From Pseudomonas agarici (GTDB lineage: Bacteria; Pseudomonadota; Gammaproteobacteria; Pseudomonadales; Pseudomonadaceae), in NCBI RefSeq assembly GCF_900109755.1, contig NZ_FOAR01000011.1, forward strand, positions 1 through 64,000: a stretch of 64,000 nt of DNA. The letters are read 5' to 3'. Made by a program: the position numbers and the translations under genes. Positions 42,351 to 52,145 of this stretch are shown piece after piece. Each line of letters begins with the position of its first letter. Positions within the stretch are counted from its first letter, which is position 1. The notes beneath the pieces are model-generated. The model was not told where the DNA came from. It did not search any database and saw only the letters and a program-made list of their open reading frames with translations.

Positions 42351-43262
42351 TCAATCCTCTGCGAAGTAGTCGCTGTCGAGCTGCTTCACCTCGTACACCT
42401 GCTTAACGCTCACCCCCAGGTTGTTCTCCACCATCAGACGCGCCAGCCCAACACCGTCGATCAGCACCACCTTGATATCCAGCCCCAGCGCTGCAGTACG
42501 GGCACCATCGGAAAAGTCCGAAGTGGTGATAAACACGCCCTTTCGCGCTCGCTGGCGGGTTAAGGCTCCGATGAACTTGTCGATCTCCGGGCGATGCACC
42601 GTGTTGGTCCAGCGCTTGGCTTGCAGGTAGATCACGTCAAGACCGAGCTTGTCTTCTTTGATGATGCCGTCGATACCGCCATCATTGGTCGCTTGAGTCG
42701 CCTTGCCGGCTTCCTTGCGCGAACCGCCGTAGCCCATGGCGATCATCAGATCGACCACCAGCTGTTCAAAGAAGCTAGGTGTCGCTGCCCGCACTTGCGC
42801 CAGCAGCTCGTCTGCCAGTGACTGCACTAATGCCTGATGCGCTTCGGCCAACTGCTCATCCGGCGTGGTCTCGGAAATCTCAATGTCCAGCGCAGCAGGT
42901 AAATCAGCTACTTGAGGCTTGGCGGTATGGAAGTCCGCGAACTCGGGAAACTGCTTCAGCCAGCTCACAGTGATGCGCTCGGGGCCACTGACCAAAGCGT
43001 CCCGGCCACGCGCAGTGATCTGCACCATGCCCTTGGCGGGAATGCACAGCAGTCCGGCCTTGTTCAGGTAGGTACGCGCCCAACCCACACGGTTGTTGAT
43101 CACCGTCTGATGGCCGGAGGGCAGGCGCTCCTTGCGCTCATCCTCGGTCAGCTGGAACTGATCGGCCATCCGCTCGCGCAACTCATTGAGCGGCAGCGGC
43201 GCACCGTTCTGTACGGTGGCAAGCACCGGCCGCATCACACTTTGAAAATCCGGAATTGCCAT
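42351..43262 (-). CDS. mrr: Mrr-type restriction endonuclease
   Basis: Mrr is a type IV endonuclease that cuts modified DNA. The 303-aa protein (start MAIPDFQSVMRPVLA) has the N-terminal winged-helix Mrr_N domain (about 1-90) and a PD-(D/E)xK domain with GGIDGII (Asp198) and YLQAKRW (Gln214-Ala-Lys216), the QxK variant typical of Mrr. It lies directly downstream of hsdR on the same strand, with a 9-nt gap, so it may be in the hsd transcript. Catalytic residues appear intact. Confidence 0.92.
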   Translation of the reverse strand: MAIPDFQSVMRPVLATVQNGAPLPLNELRERMADQFQLTEDERKERLPSGHQTVINNRVGWARTYLNKAGLLCIPAKGMVQITARGRDALVSGPERITVSWLKQFPEFADFHTAKPQVADLPAALDIEISETTPDEQLAEAHQALVQSLADELLAQVRAATPSFFEQLVVDLMIAMGYGGSRKEAGKATQATNDGGIDGIIKEDKLGLDVIYLQAKRWTNTVHRPEIDKFIGALTRQRARKGVFITTSDFSDGARTAALGLDIKVVLIDGVGLARLMVENNLGVSVKQVYEVKQLDSDYFAED

Positions 43263-43271
43263 CGTCACTCC

Positions 43272-46200
43272 CTAACCTTGTAGGCCGCCGCGCAAGCCAT
43301 TCTCATCGAGCCCCGCAGCCGTCTTCAGCATCTTCAAAATCACCAGCGCAAACGCCCGGCTCTTGGTCTCGTTATCCAGCACTTCCAGCGACAGCTTCTC
43401 GTGGTCGGTCATGGCGTCCAACACGGTATCCAGCACACGCTTGGGGAACAGGCCGTGCATTACTTGCTCCGCCGAGTGGCTGTTCACCTGAGCCATCACA
43501 TCTTCCTGACGGCTGATGCGCTGGGCGATACCGGTGAGGAACTGCAGTTGGTCGTCATCGCTCACCTCGGCACCGAAGATATCGTTCAGCGCGTCGATGA
43601 TTTCCGACAGGCGCTTCTTCTCCGGGTCATGCGGCTTACCGCTGCCCACATCGCTACCCGGCTTTAGCTTGTATTCGCCTTCCCCCTCACTCAGCCGCAG
43701 CTGGTGTTCGGCTCGCTTGCTCAGGCGGTAGTGGCTCAGTTGCAGCTCGCCCACGTCCACGTCGTCTTGTTGCAGGCGATCCACGCGCAGCAGCGGGTGC
43801 AGGTGCTTGGCATACACGCACAGCTGCTCCAGCTCGCGGTCCTCATAAGGCACGATTTGCGAGAGGAACTCATACAGGCGCACAAAGCTCTGCAGGTTCT
43901 TGCGGAACAGGTCGAGCTGGTCCACCTGCTCGCCGGCCTCTTTCAGTGCGTGCTCGGCCTTTTTCAGGCCGGCGCTGTCGCCATTGGCCTCGGCGGTGCG
44001 TTTGAAGTCTAGCGCCTGCTGGCGCGACTCAACGGAGAAGGCATAACGCTTGGCAAAGCGCTCCTTGGCCGGCGTGCAGTAGTAGCTGAGCTTGCTGGCG
44101 GCCGCCTTGGGGTCGAAGAAGGCCATGGCGAACGCCTCGACCTCCTGCCAGTGATAGATGCCCTCGGCATCCAGCTTCTTCTGCAGGTCATAGATGATCT
44201 GCGGGTCGGTCACGTCGGTCAGCTCGGCCTTGGTGTAGTACGGCAAGAAGGCGTCGAGGATGTCCTGCGGCTCATTGAAGAAGTCGAGGATGAAGGTTTG
44301 CTTGCTGTCACCGAAGGTGCGGTTCAGCCGCGACAGGGTCTGCACGCAGTCCACGCCCTGCAGTTTTTTGTCCACGTACATGGCGCACAACTTGGGCTGA
44401 TCGAAGCCGGTTTGGTACTTGTTGGCGGCGATCATCACGTTGAAGTCCTGGGTGTCGAACGCCTGCGCCAGGTCGCGGCCATTCAGGCCAGCGTTGAGTA
44501 GGCTGCTGCTTTCCGTCACCTCTTCGGGGATCACCCCATCCGGCAACACGCTGCCGGAGAAGGCCACCAGCGGGTGCACATCGTTGTAGCCCATCTGCTG
44601 CACATAGGCTTTCAATGCCAATTGGTAGCGCACCGCCTCCTGACGGCTGCTGGTCACCACCATGGCCTTGGCCTGGCCATTCAGCAGGCCACGGATATTG
44701 GCGCGGAAGTGCTCGACGATCACCTCGACCTTCTGGCTGATGTTGTACGGGTGCAAACGCACCCAACGGGCCAGTTTGATGCGCGCCTTCTTGCTGTCCA
44801 CCTCGTCGTCTTCGCCATCCGGGTGGGCGATCTTCCAGGCGGTGCTGTAGGTGGTGTAGTTGCGCAGCACGTCGAGGATAAAACCCTCCTCGATGGCCTG
44901 GCGCATGGAGTACAGGTGAAATGCCTCGGGCTTGTTGCTGGAGCTGGCCGGAAGCGTTGGGTCGGCCGGGCGACCGAACAGCTCCAGGGTCTTGGCCTTG
45001 GGCGTGGCGGTAAAGGCGTAGTAACTGATGCGTTCGTTCGGTTGGCGCGCCTGCACGGCGGCTTCCAGTAGCTCTTCGGCGCTGACTTCTTCCCCTTCCA
45101 GGGCATCGCTGCCAAGGATCTGTTTCAGCTTGCTGGCCGATGAACCGGTTTGCGAGGAATGCGCCTCGTCGGCGATTACCGCATAGCGTCCGCTGGCCAG
45201 CTTGGGGTACTTGTCCAGGGCATCGAACAGCGCGGGGAAGGTCTGGATGGTGACGATGATGATGCGCGTCTGCTCGGCCAGCGCTTCGGCCAGCTGCTCG
45301 GATTTGCTCTGGCTGCTGGTTTCACGGTTGATCTGCTTGACCACGCCTTGGGCGTGCTCGAACTGGTAGATGGTGTCCTGCAACTGCTTATCCAGCACTG
45401 TGCGGTCGGTAATCACAATCACCGAGTTGAACAGCCGTTGGCCGGCATCGTCGTAAAGCGAGGCCAACTGATGCGCCGTCCAGGCGATGGAGTTGGACTT
45501 GCCCGAGCCGGCGCTGTGCTGGATCAAATAACGCTTGCCCGGCCCTTCGGCGCGGGTGGTGTTGATCAGCTGGTTGACCACTTCCCACTGGTGGTAACGC
45601 GGGAAGATCGTCGTTTCCTTGGTTACCGGCGTGCCGTCGAAGCCTTCGCTGGTTTTCTTGTCCAGGTGCAGAAAGCGCCCCAGCACCTTGAGCCAGGCAT
45701 CCGGCTGCATCAGGCGTTGCCACAGGTAACTGGTGGCGTATTGGCTGTCATCCTCTGGCAGCGGGTTGCCCGCGCCGCCTTCTGCGCTGCCGAGGTTGAA
45801 TGGCAGGAAGAAGGTGTCTTTACCCGCCAACTTGGTGGTCATCGCCACCTCGTTCTGGCCGACGGCAAAGTGCACCAGCGCGCCGCGCTTAAAGGTCAGC
45901 AGCGGCTCGGGCTTACGGGTAATTGGGTCTTTTACAGGGCGGTCGTAACGGTACTGGCGCTTGGCGTTTTCCACCGACTGTTTGAACTCGCTTTTCAGCT
46001 CCAGCGTGGCAGTGGGGATGCCGTTGACGAACAGCACCAGATCCAGCCGTGGGTTGTAGCTCTGCCCGCCGCTGCCAGCCTCACGCGCATGCGGCGAGTA
46101 GGACACCTCCGGCACCACGCGCAGGCGGTTGCACTGGTAGCGCTTGAGGGTGTCCGGGTTCATGCCGTGGTCGGGCTGGAAGCTGCACAGCTCCACCTTT

Positions 46201-46481
46201 ACCGCCGGCAGCTTAAAGCCATGGCGCAGCACATCCAGGGTGCCGCTCTGTTCCAGCTCGCGCACCAGTTTTTGCACCAGCACGCCGTCTGGATCATTCG
46301 GGTTGGCCTTGGCGAACTTGTCCCAACGCTCCGGCCAGGCGTCCTTGAAGTAGCCCAGCACATCTTCGGTATACAGCGCAGTGCGCCGGTCGTAGCCGCT
46401 GGTGGTGCCGACTAGCCAGCCTTGGGCGGCCAGGGCGCCGATAATGTCTTGTTGAAACTGCGCTTCCTTGCTGTCCGCCAT
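43272..46481 (-). CDS. hsdR: Type I restriction endonuclease subunit R (HsdR)
   Basis: HsdR supplies the DNA translocase and nuclease of the type I complex. The start [14 protein letters not shown] gives 1069 aa; the longer frame reads into hsdS. The nuclease domain has Asp147 and Glu161-Leu-Lys163 (PD-ExK), Walker A HSAGSGKS (322-329), DEAH at 438-441, and helicase motif III TATPK. The C-terminal helical region contacts the methylase. Its ATG shares one base with the hsdS stop codon (TAATG), indicating coupling. Confidence 0.96.
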   Translation of the reverse strand: MADSKEAQFQQDIIGALAAQGWLVGTTSGYDRRTALYTEDVLGYFKDAWPERWDKFAKANPNDPDGVLVQKLVRELEQSGTLDVLRHGFKLPAVKVELCSFQPDHGMNPDTLKRYQCNRLRVVPEVSYSPHAREAGSGGQSYNPRLDLVLFVNGIPTATLELKSEFKQSVENAKRQYRYDRPVKDPITRKPEPLLTFKRGALVHFAVGQNEVAMTTKLAGKDTFFLPFNLGSAEGGAGNPLPEDDSQYATSYLWQRLMQPDAWLKVLGRFLHLDKKTSEGFDGTPVTKETTIFPRYHQWEVVNQLINTTRAEGPGKRYLIQHSAGSGKSNSIAWTAHQLASLYDDAGQRLFNSVIVITDRTVLDKQLQDTIYQFEHAQGVVKQINRETSSQSKSEQLAEALAEQTRIIIVTIQTFPALFDALDKYPKLASGRYAVIADEAHSSQTGSSASKLKQILGSDALEGEEVSAEELLEAAVQARQPNERISYYAFTATPKAKTLELFGRPADPTLPASSSNKPEAFHLYSMRQAIEEGFILDVLRNYTTYSTAWKIAHPDGEDDEVDSKKARIKLARWVRLHPYNISQKVEVIVEHFRANIRGLLNGQAKAMVVTSSRQEAVRYQLALKAYVQQMGYNDVHPLVAFSGSVLPDGVIPEEVTESSSLLNAGLNGRDLAQAFDTQDFNVMIAANKYQTGFDQPKLCAMYVDKKLQGVDCVQTLSRLNRTFGDSKQTFILDFFNEPQDILDAFLPYYTKAELTDVTDPQIIYDLQKKLDAEGIYHWQEVEAFAMAFFDPKAAASKLSYYCTPAKERFAKRYAFSVESRQQALDFKRTAEANGDSAGLKKAEHALKEAGEQVDQLDLFRKNLQSFVRLYEFLSQIVPYEDRELEQLCVYAKHLHPLLRVDRLQQDDVDVGELQLSHYRLSKRAEHQLRLSEGEGEYKLKPGSDVGSGKPHDPEKKRLSEIIDALNDIFGAEVSDDDQLQFLTGIAQRISRQEDVMAQVNSHSAEQVMHGLFPKRVLDTVLDAMTDHEKLSLEVLDNETKSRAFALVILKMLKTAAGLDENGLRGGLQG

Positions 46482-47887
46482 TACATGGCCTCTTGTACTA
46501 ATTCGGGAGTTGGCGCGCTGGCCGGTGGCTGCCAACCGCGCACGTCGATTTTGCCGGTGACGGCGGCGGAGATTAGGGCGGAGCGGCGTTCTTGGAGCAG
46601 GCAACGTTGATTGGTGACTTCGGCAACCAACTCATCAGAAATCTTCAGCGTGTCGCCTAGGCATTGCAATATGATCTTCTGCTCGCTAAGTGGCGGCAAG
46701 GTAAGAGACATATCCATCACGACGGACTGCGAGATATTTTGCATCGAGTCACTTGCACCACTTGCAGCCAATTCAATCTGACTCCTAGGAGCACTTGATC
46801 CGAGGTATAGAGCCAAGAACTCAGGAGCAACTCTCTCAGCGTTTAAACGCAATCGATAGAGTTTGTCGCACAGCATTAGCCATGGATAATCGCTGACTGC
46901 AACAGCAGCACTGCCAACAAGCTCTCGGGTATTTGCTCTTGATATCAATAAGTCGCCCTGCTTGATGGCTAATCCCGCATCTGGCTCAAGCTCATCTGGT
47001 AGGCGCTTATTTTCAGCAGGATTGAACATTCCACCATTTACACACCCAACTTTTAATACACCCCACTCACCATCCTCAGCCGGATAATTGTCGCACTGAG
47101 GACTCCATCCTTGACTCATGTCCTGAACCACATATTTCACGGCGGTTAATTCCCAATGCGCCGGCAACTCGCCTAGCCACTCCACCCCGGAGTCTTTCAT
47201 CGGCACCGTGGGGACGAGGCCTTTGGTGACTGCGTGGGAAATCACGGCCTGGCGCTTTTCCTTGAGCAGTTTGATCAGGCGCTGCTGCTCTTCAATCAGC
47301 GCGTCGATGCGGGCGGTTTCGTGGTCGAGGAAACGGGCGATTTGAGATTGTTCGATTCGCGAAGGAAAGCAAAACCGCTCCTGCAAGTAGGACTCAGCAT
47401 CAAGATTTTGGATACCAGTAACCTGCTTCACCGAAGGGTAGTTAACCCGGCCATGGTAAAGATTGCCGAAGGCATAACAAAGAAACTGGCTATCGAACTC
47501 CGATAGCGGTCGCATTCTCGCCACGAAATTTGAAGTAATTGCATCAAACTCATGCGTGAACAAAACAACACAGCCGACCAGCGTTTTTTCTCCGCCCCCA
47601 GATTTCTCGATCAGCAAATCACCTGATTTGATAAGTCGCGATTGTCTTTCTTTATGTGTGATACTTCTGTAGGTCAGCTTATCGAGCCCAACAGTCGAAA
47701 AAGATCGCTCGAAGTCGGCAACTCTGATGACTGCAATATCATTCTCGCCATCGGGCTCATCACCCCACAAGCCGTTTACGCACCCATACACCGTGCGTTT
47801 AAGTGAGTGAACCGACCAATTCTGCGGCACCTCGCCCAGCCACTCTACGCCAGAATCCTTGTATGCCGGGTAACTAGGAAAGCTCAT
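46481..47887 (-). CDS. hsdS: Type I specificity subunit S (HsdS)
   Basis: HsdS sets the recognition sequence and holds the complex together. The 468-aa protein has two target-recognition domains, each introduced by [10 protein letters not shown](V/L)P plus a Trp (about residues 10 and 230). The conserved central helix ([20 protein letters not shown]) and the matching C-terminal helix ([20 protein letters not shown]) set the spacing of the two half-sites. It overlaps hsdM by 4 nt (ATGA) and hsdR by 1 nt. Both target domains appear full length. Confidence 0.95.
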   Translation of the reverse strand: MSFPSYPAYKDSGVEWLGEVPQNWSVHSLKRTVYGCVNGLWGDEPDGENDIAVIRVADFERSFSTVGLDKLTYRSITHKERQSRLIKSGDLLIEKSGGGEKTLVGCVVLFTHEFDAITSNFVARMRPLSEFDSQFLCYAFGNLYHGRVNYPSVKQVTGIQNLDAESYLQERFCFPSRIEQSQIARFLDHETARIDALIEEQQRLIKLLKEKRQAVISHAVTKGLVPTVPMKDSGVEWLGELPAHWELTAVKYVVQDMSQGWSPQCDNYPAEDGEWGVLKVGCVNGGMFNPAENKRLPDELEPDAGLAIKQGDLLISRANTRELVGSAAVAVSDYPWLMLCDKLYRLRLNAERVAPEFLALYLGSSAPRSQIELAASGASDSMQNISQSVVMDMSLTLPPLSEQKIILQCLGDTLKISDELVAEVTNQRCLLQERRSALISAAVTGKIDVRGWQPPASAPTPELVQEAM

Positions 47888-49860
47888 GCCGACAGCCCCT
47901 CAATCATCTGCTTGATACGGTCGGTGCAGGCTTTCAAATCTTTGTCAATTTCAGCCAGCGCACGCGGCGGATTGAAGACATAAAAGTGGCGGTTAAAGGG
48001 AATTTCGAAGCCGACGATACCGACCTCGCCGTCCTGCGCATCGGTCTTGTTCTCGTCGATCCAGGCATCCGGCACATGGGGGATGACTTCACGCTGGAAG
48101 TAGTCGTAAACCGACTCGCCCAGCGGCACGTTCTCGTTATCGCGCAGGCCGGCATCGACTTCCGGCTGGCCCTTGGTCATGCAGATATCCGCCTCGGAGT
48201 CGCGCTCGCTCAGGGCGCTCATCAGGGCTTTTAGCTCCAGCGTGCTGAGGCTGACGCTATGAGCGGTGAGGGCTTTTTTCAGCAGCGTGCTGAACTGCTC
48301 GCGGTTGCGGTGCAGCACGCTGGCGTCCATCGTTTGCAGGGCGGCCAGCAGATGCTGCTGGACGGCGCTGTCGAGTTTTTGCAGGGCTTTCTCTTCCAGC
48401 ACCTTAGCGATGCGCTCGGCACTGGTTTGGAAGTTCAGGCGCAGCGGGCGCTCGACGGTGATACGGCGGTAGCCGAAGGCGTCGATGGGGAAGATCTTGC
48501 TCTGTGCGGTTTGCTCAAAGCTGCCATACAGGCGCACCAGCTCGCTGATTTGATCCTCGGTAATGTACTGCCGCTTGCTGCCCAGCGACTTGCGCATTTT
48601 GGCGTAGTGCTGGCTGCCGTCGATCAACTGCACCTTGCCCTCTCGCGCAGCGGCCTTGTGGTTGCTGAGTATCCACACATAGGTGGCGATGCCGGTGTTG
48701 TAGAACATGTCGGTGGGCAGCGCGACGATGGCTTCGACCAGATCGTTCTGCAGCAGGTAGCGGCGAATCTCCGACTCACCCGAACCCGCGCCGCCGGTAA
48801 ACAGCGGCGAGCCGTTGAGGATGATGCCGATGCGCGAGCCACCGTCGCGCGGGTCACGCATCTTGCTGACCAGGTGCAGGAGGAACAGCAACGAACCGTC
48901 GGACACCCGTGGAAGGCCAGGGCCGAAGCGGCCGTCGAAGCCCTTCACCGTGTGCTCGTCGGTGATCTGCTTTTGCACCTTCTTCCATTCCACGCCGAAG
49001 GGCGGGTTGCTGAGCATAAAGTCGAAGCGCTTATCGGCAAGCTGGTCGTTGGATAGGGTGTTGCCGAGCTTAATGCTGGCCACGTCCTGGCCCTTGATCA
49101 GCATGTCCGCCTTGCAGATGGCGTAGGACTCGGGGTTGAGCTCCTGGCCGTGCAGCGACACGCTGACCTTCTCGCTGATGGACTGGATGTACTCATCACC
49201 CTCAGACAGAAAACCGCCGGTGCCGGCGGTTGGGTCATAGATGGTGACGATGCTGTTGGGCGCGAGCTTGTGGTCCTGATCGGTGATCACCAGCGAGGTG
49301 GTGAGGTGCACGATATCGCGCGGGGTGAAGTGCTCCCCGGCGGTTTCGTTGGAGCTTTCCGCGAACTTGCGGATCAGCTCTTCGAAGATGATACCCATGC
49401 CGAAGTTGCTGATGAACTCGGGGCTAAGATCCGTGGCGGCGAAGCGCTGCACCACCTGGTACAGCAGGTTGGCGGTTTCCAGTTGCTGGACGAAGTCTTC
49501 AAAGTGGAAGTGTTCGAAGATCTCGCGGGCGTCTTTGCTGAAGGCCTGCACGTAGCTCATCAGGTCGGCGGCGGTTTGGGTGTCTGACAGCGTGCCAAGG
49601 GTCAGCGGCGAGCCGTTGAAGAACTGCTGGCCGGCAGCGCGCAGCAGAATCATCTCACGCACTTGGTCCGGACGGCCTTCCTGAGCGAAGGTTTGTTTGA
49701 TCACCTCACCCTTGGTCGGTGCGAGCACGCACTCCATGCGCCGTAACAGGGTGAATGGCAGGATGATGCGACCGTATTGCGATTGTTTGAAGTCACCGCG
49801 CAGCAGATCGGCAATGGACCATAGAAACGCGGCCGTCTGGGAATGATTTTCCGTGTTCAC
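47884..49860 (-). CDS. hsdM: Type I DNA methyltransferase subunit M (HsdM)
   Basis: HsdM transfers a methyl group from SAM to adenine N6 in the site chosen by HsdS. The 658-aa protein has the N-terminal helical domain (about 1-165), SAM motif [14 protein letters not shown] (209-221), the catalytic NPPF at 285-288, and a C-terminal extension of about 150 residues that includes the conserved [14 protein letters not shown] segment. It is the first gene of the hsdM-hsdS-hsdR order; the promoter should lie in 49861-50050. Confidence 0.96.
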   Translation of the reverse strand: MNTENHSQTAAFLWSIADLLRGDFKQSQYGRIILPFTLLRRMECVLAPTKGEVIKQTFAQEGRPDQVREMILLRAAGQQFFNGSPLTLGTLSDTQTAADLMSYVQAFSKDAREIFEHFHFEDFVQQLETANLLYQVVQRFAATDLSPEFISNFGMGIIFEELIRKFAESSNETAGEHFTPRDIVHLTTSLVITDQDHKLAPNSIVTIYDPTAGTGGFLSEGDEYIQSISEKVSVSLHGQELNPESYAICKADMLIKGQDVASIKLGNTLSNDQLADKRFDFMLSNPPFGVEWKKVQKQITDEHTVKGFDGRFGPGLPRVSDGSLLFLLHLVSKMRDPRDGGSRIGIILNGSPLFTGGAGSGESEIRRYLLQNDLVEAIVALPTDMFYNTGIATYVWILSNHKAAAREGKVQLIDGSQHYAKMRKSLGSKRQYITEDQISELVRLYGSFEQTAQSKIFPIDAFGYRRITVERPLRLNFQTSAERIAKVLEEKALQKLDSAVQQHLLAALQTMDASVLHRNREQFSTLLKKALTAHSVSLSTLELKALMSALSERDSEADICMTKGQPEVDAGLRDNENVPLGESVYDYFQREVIPHVPDAWIDENKTDAQDGEVGIVGFEIPFNRHFYVFNPPRALAEIDKDLKACTDRIKQMIEGLSA

Positions 49861-50052
49861 GCAATAACTCCTTGGAGTACGGGCAAAAACGCAAGTTTAC
49901 CCCTTAGAGCTGGCGCCCTGTCACAGAACCGACGGCCTATTTTCACTCCGCTCCGAATACTCAAAGGTGCTAAGGCCGCACTCGAACGTTAGCCAGCAAC
50001 GATATGTCTGCTGCAATGTGTTCTCGAAACGGGGTTTTAGCAGTCTATGCAG

Positions 50053-50124
50053 TGTGCGTAATTGCATGGATTTGACCACCCATTTGCACTCGACTTGACC
50101 AGTTGTTTGCATCCTATTTGACCA
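50053..50124 (+). repeat. Solo IS21-like end: array A of three 18-bp repeats
   Basis: The tip TGTGCGTAATTGCA is followed by three copies of TTGCAY-N5-TTGACCA (the first with a 4-nt spacer). It has the same orientation as array B (58451-58511), and its tip matches array C (62508-62603, reverse strand). The rest of the 395-bp gap between hsdM and metR (49861-50255) shows nothing else that I recognise. Confidence 0.8.
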
Positions 50125-50255
50125 GCGCACGCGTATGCCTTGACCCGCAGAAATCGACCCATTGCTGACACCTGAATGATGAGAAACCCCGATGCATCAG
50201 CGTATCCAGGCCATGCCCCAGATACCCTTTTGTTTCCAGCCTTGGTTGTATCCCA

Positions 50256-51176
50256 CTATTCCCGAACCGCACTGATCCCCGCGAGCGTTGAGAAGGACGT
50301 GTCTTTCGCAGTCAGCAGAAAATCGCTCATATAAGGCGTAGCCAGCATGTCTGAGCGCACTGCCGCGAAAAGCGTGGGAAACAACCCCTTGTTACCCAGG
50401 CGCCGGGCAGTGACATATCCGCGCGAGGTGTATTCGTGAAGCGCCCAGTTGGGCAGGCAGCAAACGCCTCTGCCGGAAGCCACCAATTGCATCATCATCA
50501 CCGTCATCTCGGAAGTTCGAACGTTGAGCGGTTCTATATCGGCGGGATCAAGAAAACGGGTGAAGATATCGAGCCTGTCTCGTTCGATTGGATAGGTGAT
50601 CAGCGTGAGTGGCTTCAAGTCTTTTGGCTCGATGACGCTCTTCTCCACCAACGGATGGTGATTGTCCACAGCCAGCAATGCTTCATAGGTGAACAGCGGC
50701 ACATAGGTGATCCCGTTCAGGTTGATCGGATCGGACGTCACGACTAAATCCAGATCTCCACGGGCCAAGGCAGGTAGCGGTGCGAACGAGAATCCGGATG
50801 CCAGATCCATCTCGACCTCCGGCCATGATGTCCTGAAAGCGTCAATGGCTGGCATCAGCCACTGGAAGCAGCTGTGGCACTCGATCGCGAGATGCAACCG
50901 CCCAGCCGAACCACCTGCTAACCGGCTGAAATCACGCTCGGCTTCGCGCAGCAATGGCAGCACTTCGTCGGCCAATCTCAGCAATCTCAGGCCTGCGCTG
51001 GTGAAGCGCATCGGCTTTGATTTACGAGTAAAAAGCGTCATCCCCATCCGTTCTTCCAGCTCTTTGAGCTGGTGGGAAATGGCTGACTGGGTCAGGTTCA
51101 GACGCTCAGCCGTTTCCACCAGACTGCTGGTGTCCCGCATGGCTTGTACGGTTTTAAGATGACGAATATCGATCAT
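50256..51176 (-). CDS. metR: LysR-type methionine regulator MetR
   Basis: MetR activates methionine synthesis genes, classically metE encoded divergently beside it, with homocysteine as co-effector. The 306-aa protein has the LysR HTH (SLVETAERLNLTQSAISHQL) and a co-inducer domain with IECHSCFQWLMPAID, SGFSFAPLPALARGDLDLVV and VASGRGVCCLPNWALHEY, all MetR-like. The divergent gene is not metE but a short ORF resembling the metE start followed by queH. MetR probably now controls this cluster. Confidence 0.9.
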   Translation of the reverse strand: MIDIRHLKTVQAMRDTSSLVETAERLNLTQSAISHQLKELEERMGMTLFTRKSKPMRFTSAGLRLLRLADEVLPLLREAERDFSRLAGGSAGRLHLAIECHSCFQWLMPAIDAFRTSWPEVEMDLASGFSFAPLPALARGDLDLVVTSDPINLNGITYVPLFTYEALLAVDNHHPLVEKSVIEPKDLKPLTLITYPIERDRLDIFTRFLDPADIEPLNVRTSEMTVMMMQLVASGRGVCCLPNWALHEYTSRGYVTARRLGNKGLFPTLFAAVRSDMLATPYMSDFLLTAKDTSFSTLAGISAVRE

Positions 51177-51281
51177 GACTATGAATAAAATTTGAGTTTG
51201 TGAGTAATAAAATTAGTTTGTCTCACCATAGATCAAGCGCCGACAATTGGTCTACTAGATAAACGGATTGGAAACACACTG

Positions 51282-51362
51282 ATGGCTTTGGCCCAAACCT
51301 TCGAATTTCCCCACATTGGACGCATAGCTGGCGCGGAGATAAGCGAGGGACGTTCGCGATGA
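51282..51362 (+). pseudogene. metE: Probable 5' stub of metE, now a 26-codon leader ORF
   Basis: The ORF begins [14 protein letters not shown], close to the N-terminus of cobalamin-independent methionine synthase (MALAHNLGFPRIGR as I recall for Pseudomonas MetE), then diverges and stops. It sits where metE should be, divergent from metR. Its TGA overlaps the queH ATG (51359-51362), so it may act as a coupled leader peptide. Only about 14 codons match, so the call depends on context. Confidence 0.55.
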
Positions 51363-52033
51363 CAGCAGTAAAGCGCCCCCTGCTCACCCTGCCCAACGGC
51401 GCCGACAAACTGCTCCTGCACTCCTGCTGCGCGCCATGCTCGGGAGAGGTGATGGAGGCGATCACGGCGTCGGGGATCGACTACACGATCTTTTTCTACA
51501 ACCCGAACATTCACCCTGAGCGCGAATACCTGCTGCGCAAGGATGAAAACATCCGTTTTGCCGAAGACCATAACGTGCCGTTTGTCGATGCCGACTACGA
51601 CACCGATAACTGGTTTGCGCGTGCCAAGGGCATGGAGCATGAACCGGAACGCGGTGTGCGCTGCACCATGTGCTTCGATATGCGCTTCGAACGGACGGCG
51701 CTTTATGCTTTCGAGCACGGCTTCAGCACGATCAGCAGCTCGCTGGGTATTTCCCGCTGGAAAGACATGAAGCAGATCACGGACAGCGGCATTCGCAGCG
51801 CGCAGAAATACCCCGGTGTCACCTACTGGGACTACAACTGGCGCAAGGGTGGTGGCTCGACACGAATGATCGAGATCAGCAAGCGCGAGCGTTTCTATCA
51901 GCAAGAGTACTGCGGCTGCATCTACTCGTTGCGAGACACAAATCACCATCGCAAGGATCAGGGGCGAGACATCATCCGGATCGGCGTGAAGTATTACGGG
52001 GATGAGGACGAAGACAGTTCAGCTCAGTCGTGA
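51359..52033 (+). CDS. queH: Epoxyqueuosine reductase QueH
   Basis: QueH carries out the last step of queuosine synthesis in tRNA, reducing epoxyqueuosine; it does the same job as the cobalamin-dependent QueG without using cobalamin. The 224-aa protein has the conserved cysteines [10 protein letters not shown] (Cys23, Cys24, Cys27), RCTMCFDMR and QEYCGCIYS that bind the Fe-S cluster and metals. GAGGGA lies upstream at good spacing. It is the first complete gene on the plus strand after metR and is followed by a terminator-like hairpin. Confidence 0.92.
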   Translation: MTAVKRPLLTLPNGADKLLLHSCCAPCSGEVMEAITASGIDYTIFFYNPNIHPEREYLLRKDENIRFAEDHNVPFVDADYDTDNWFARAKGMEHEPERGVRCTMCFDMRFERTALYAFEHGFSTISSSLGISRWKDMKQITDSGIRSAQKYPGVTYWDYNWRKGGGSTRMIEISKRERFYQQEYCGCIYSLRDTNHHRKDQGRDIIRIGVKYYGDEDEDSSAQS

Positions 52034-52061
52034 TCTTCGAGAAACCGTACTCATAGGCATG

Positions 52062-52085
52062 AGGAAAACTCCTCACTTTATTTTG
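52062..52085 (+). terminator. Hairpin after queH
   Basis: TGAGGA and TCCTCA form a 6-bp stem followed by a T-rich tract (CTTTATTTTG), about 30 nt after the queH stop codon. It is a weak terminator candidate. Confidence 0.5.
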
Positions 52086-52145
52086 TGGTTGGAAGCGATG
52101 AGGATGCCCGGCTGAGTGTTCAGATCCCGTCGATACGGATAAAAA

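Noticed and set aside
49921..50130. 69-codon minus-strand frame between hsdM and metR
   Set aside because: It is translated through the IS end repeats of array A and does not resemble a protein.
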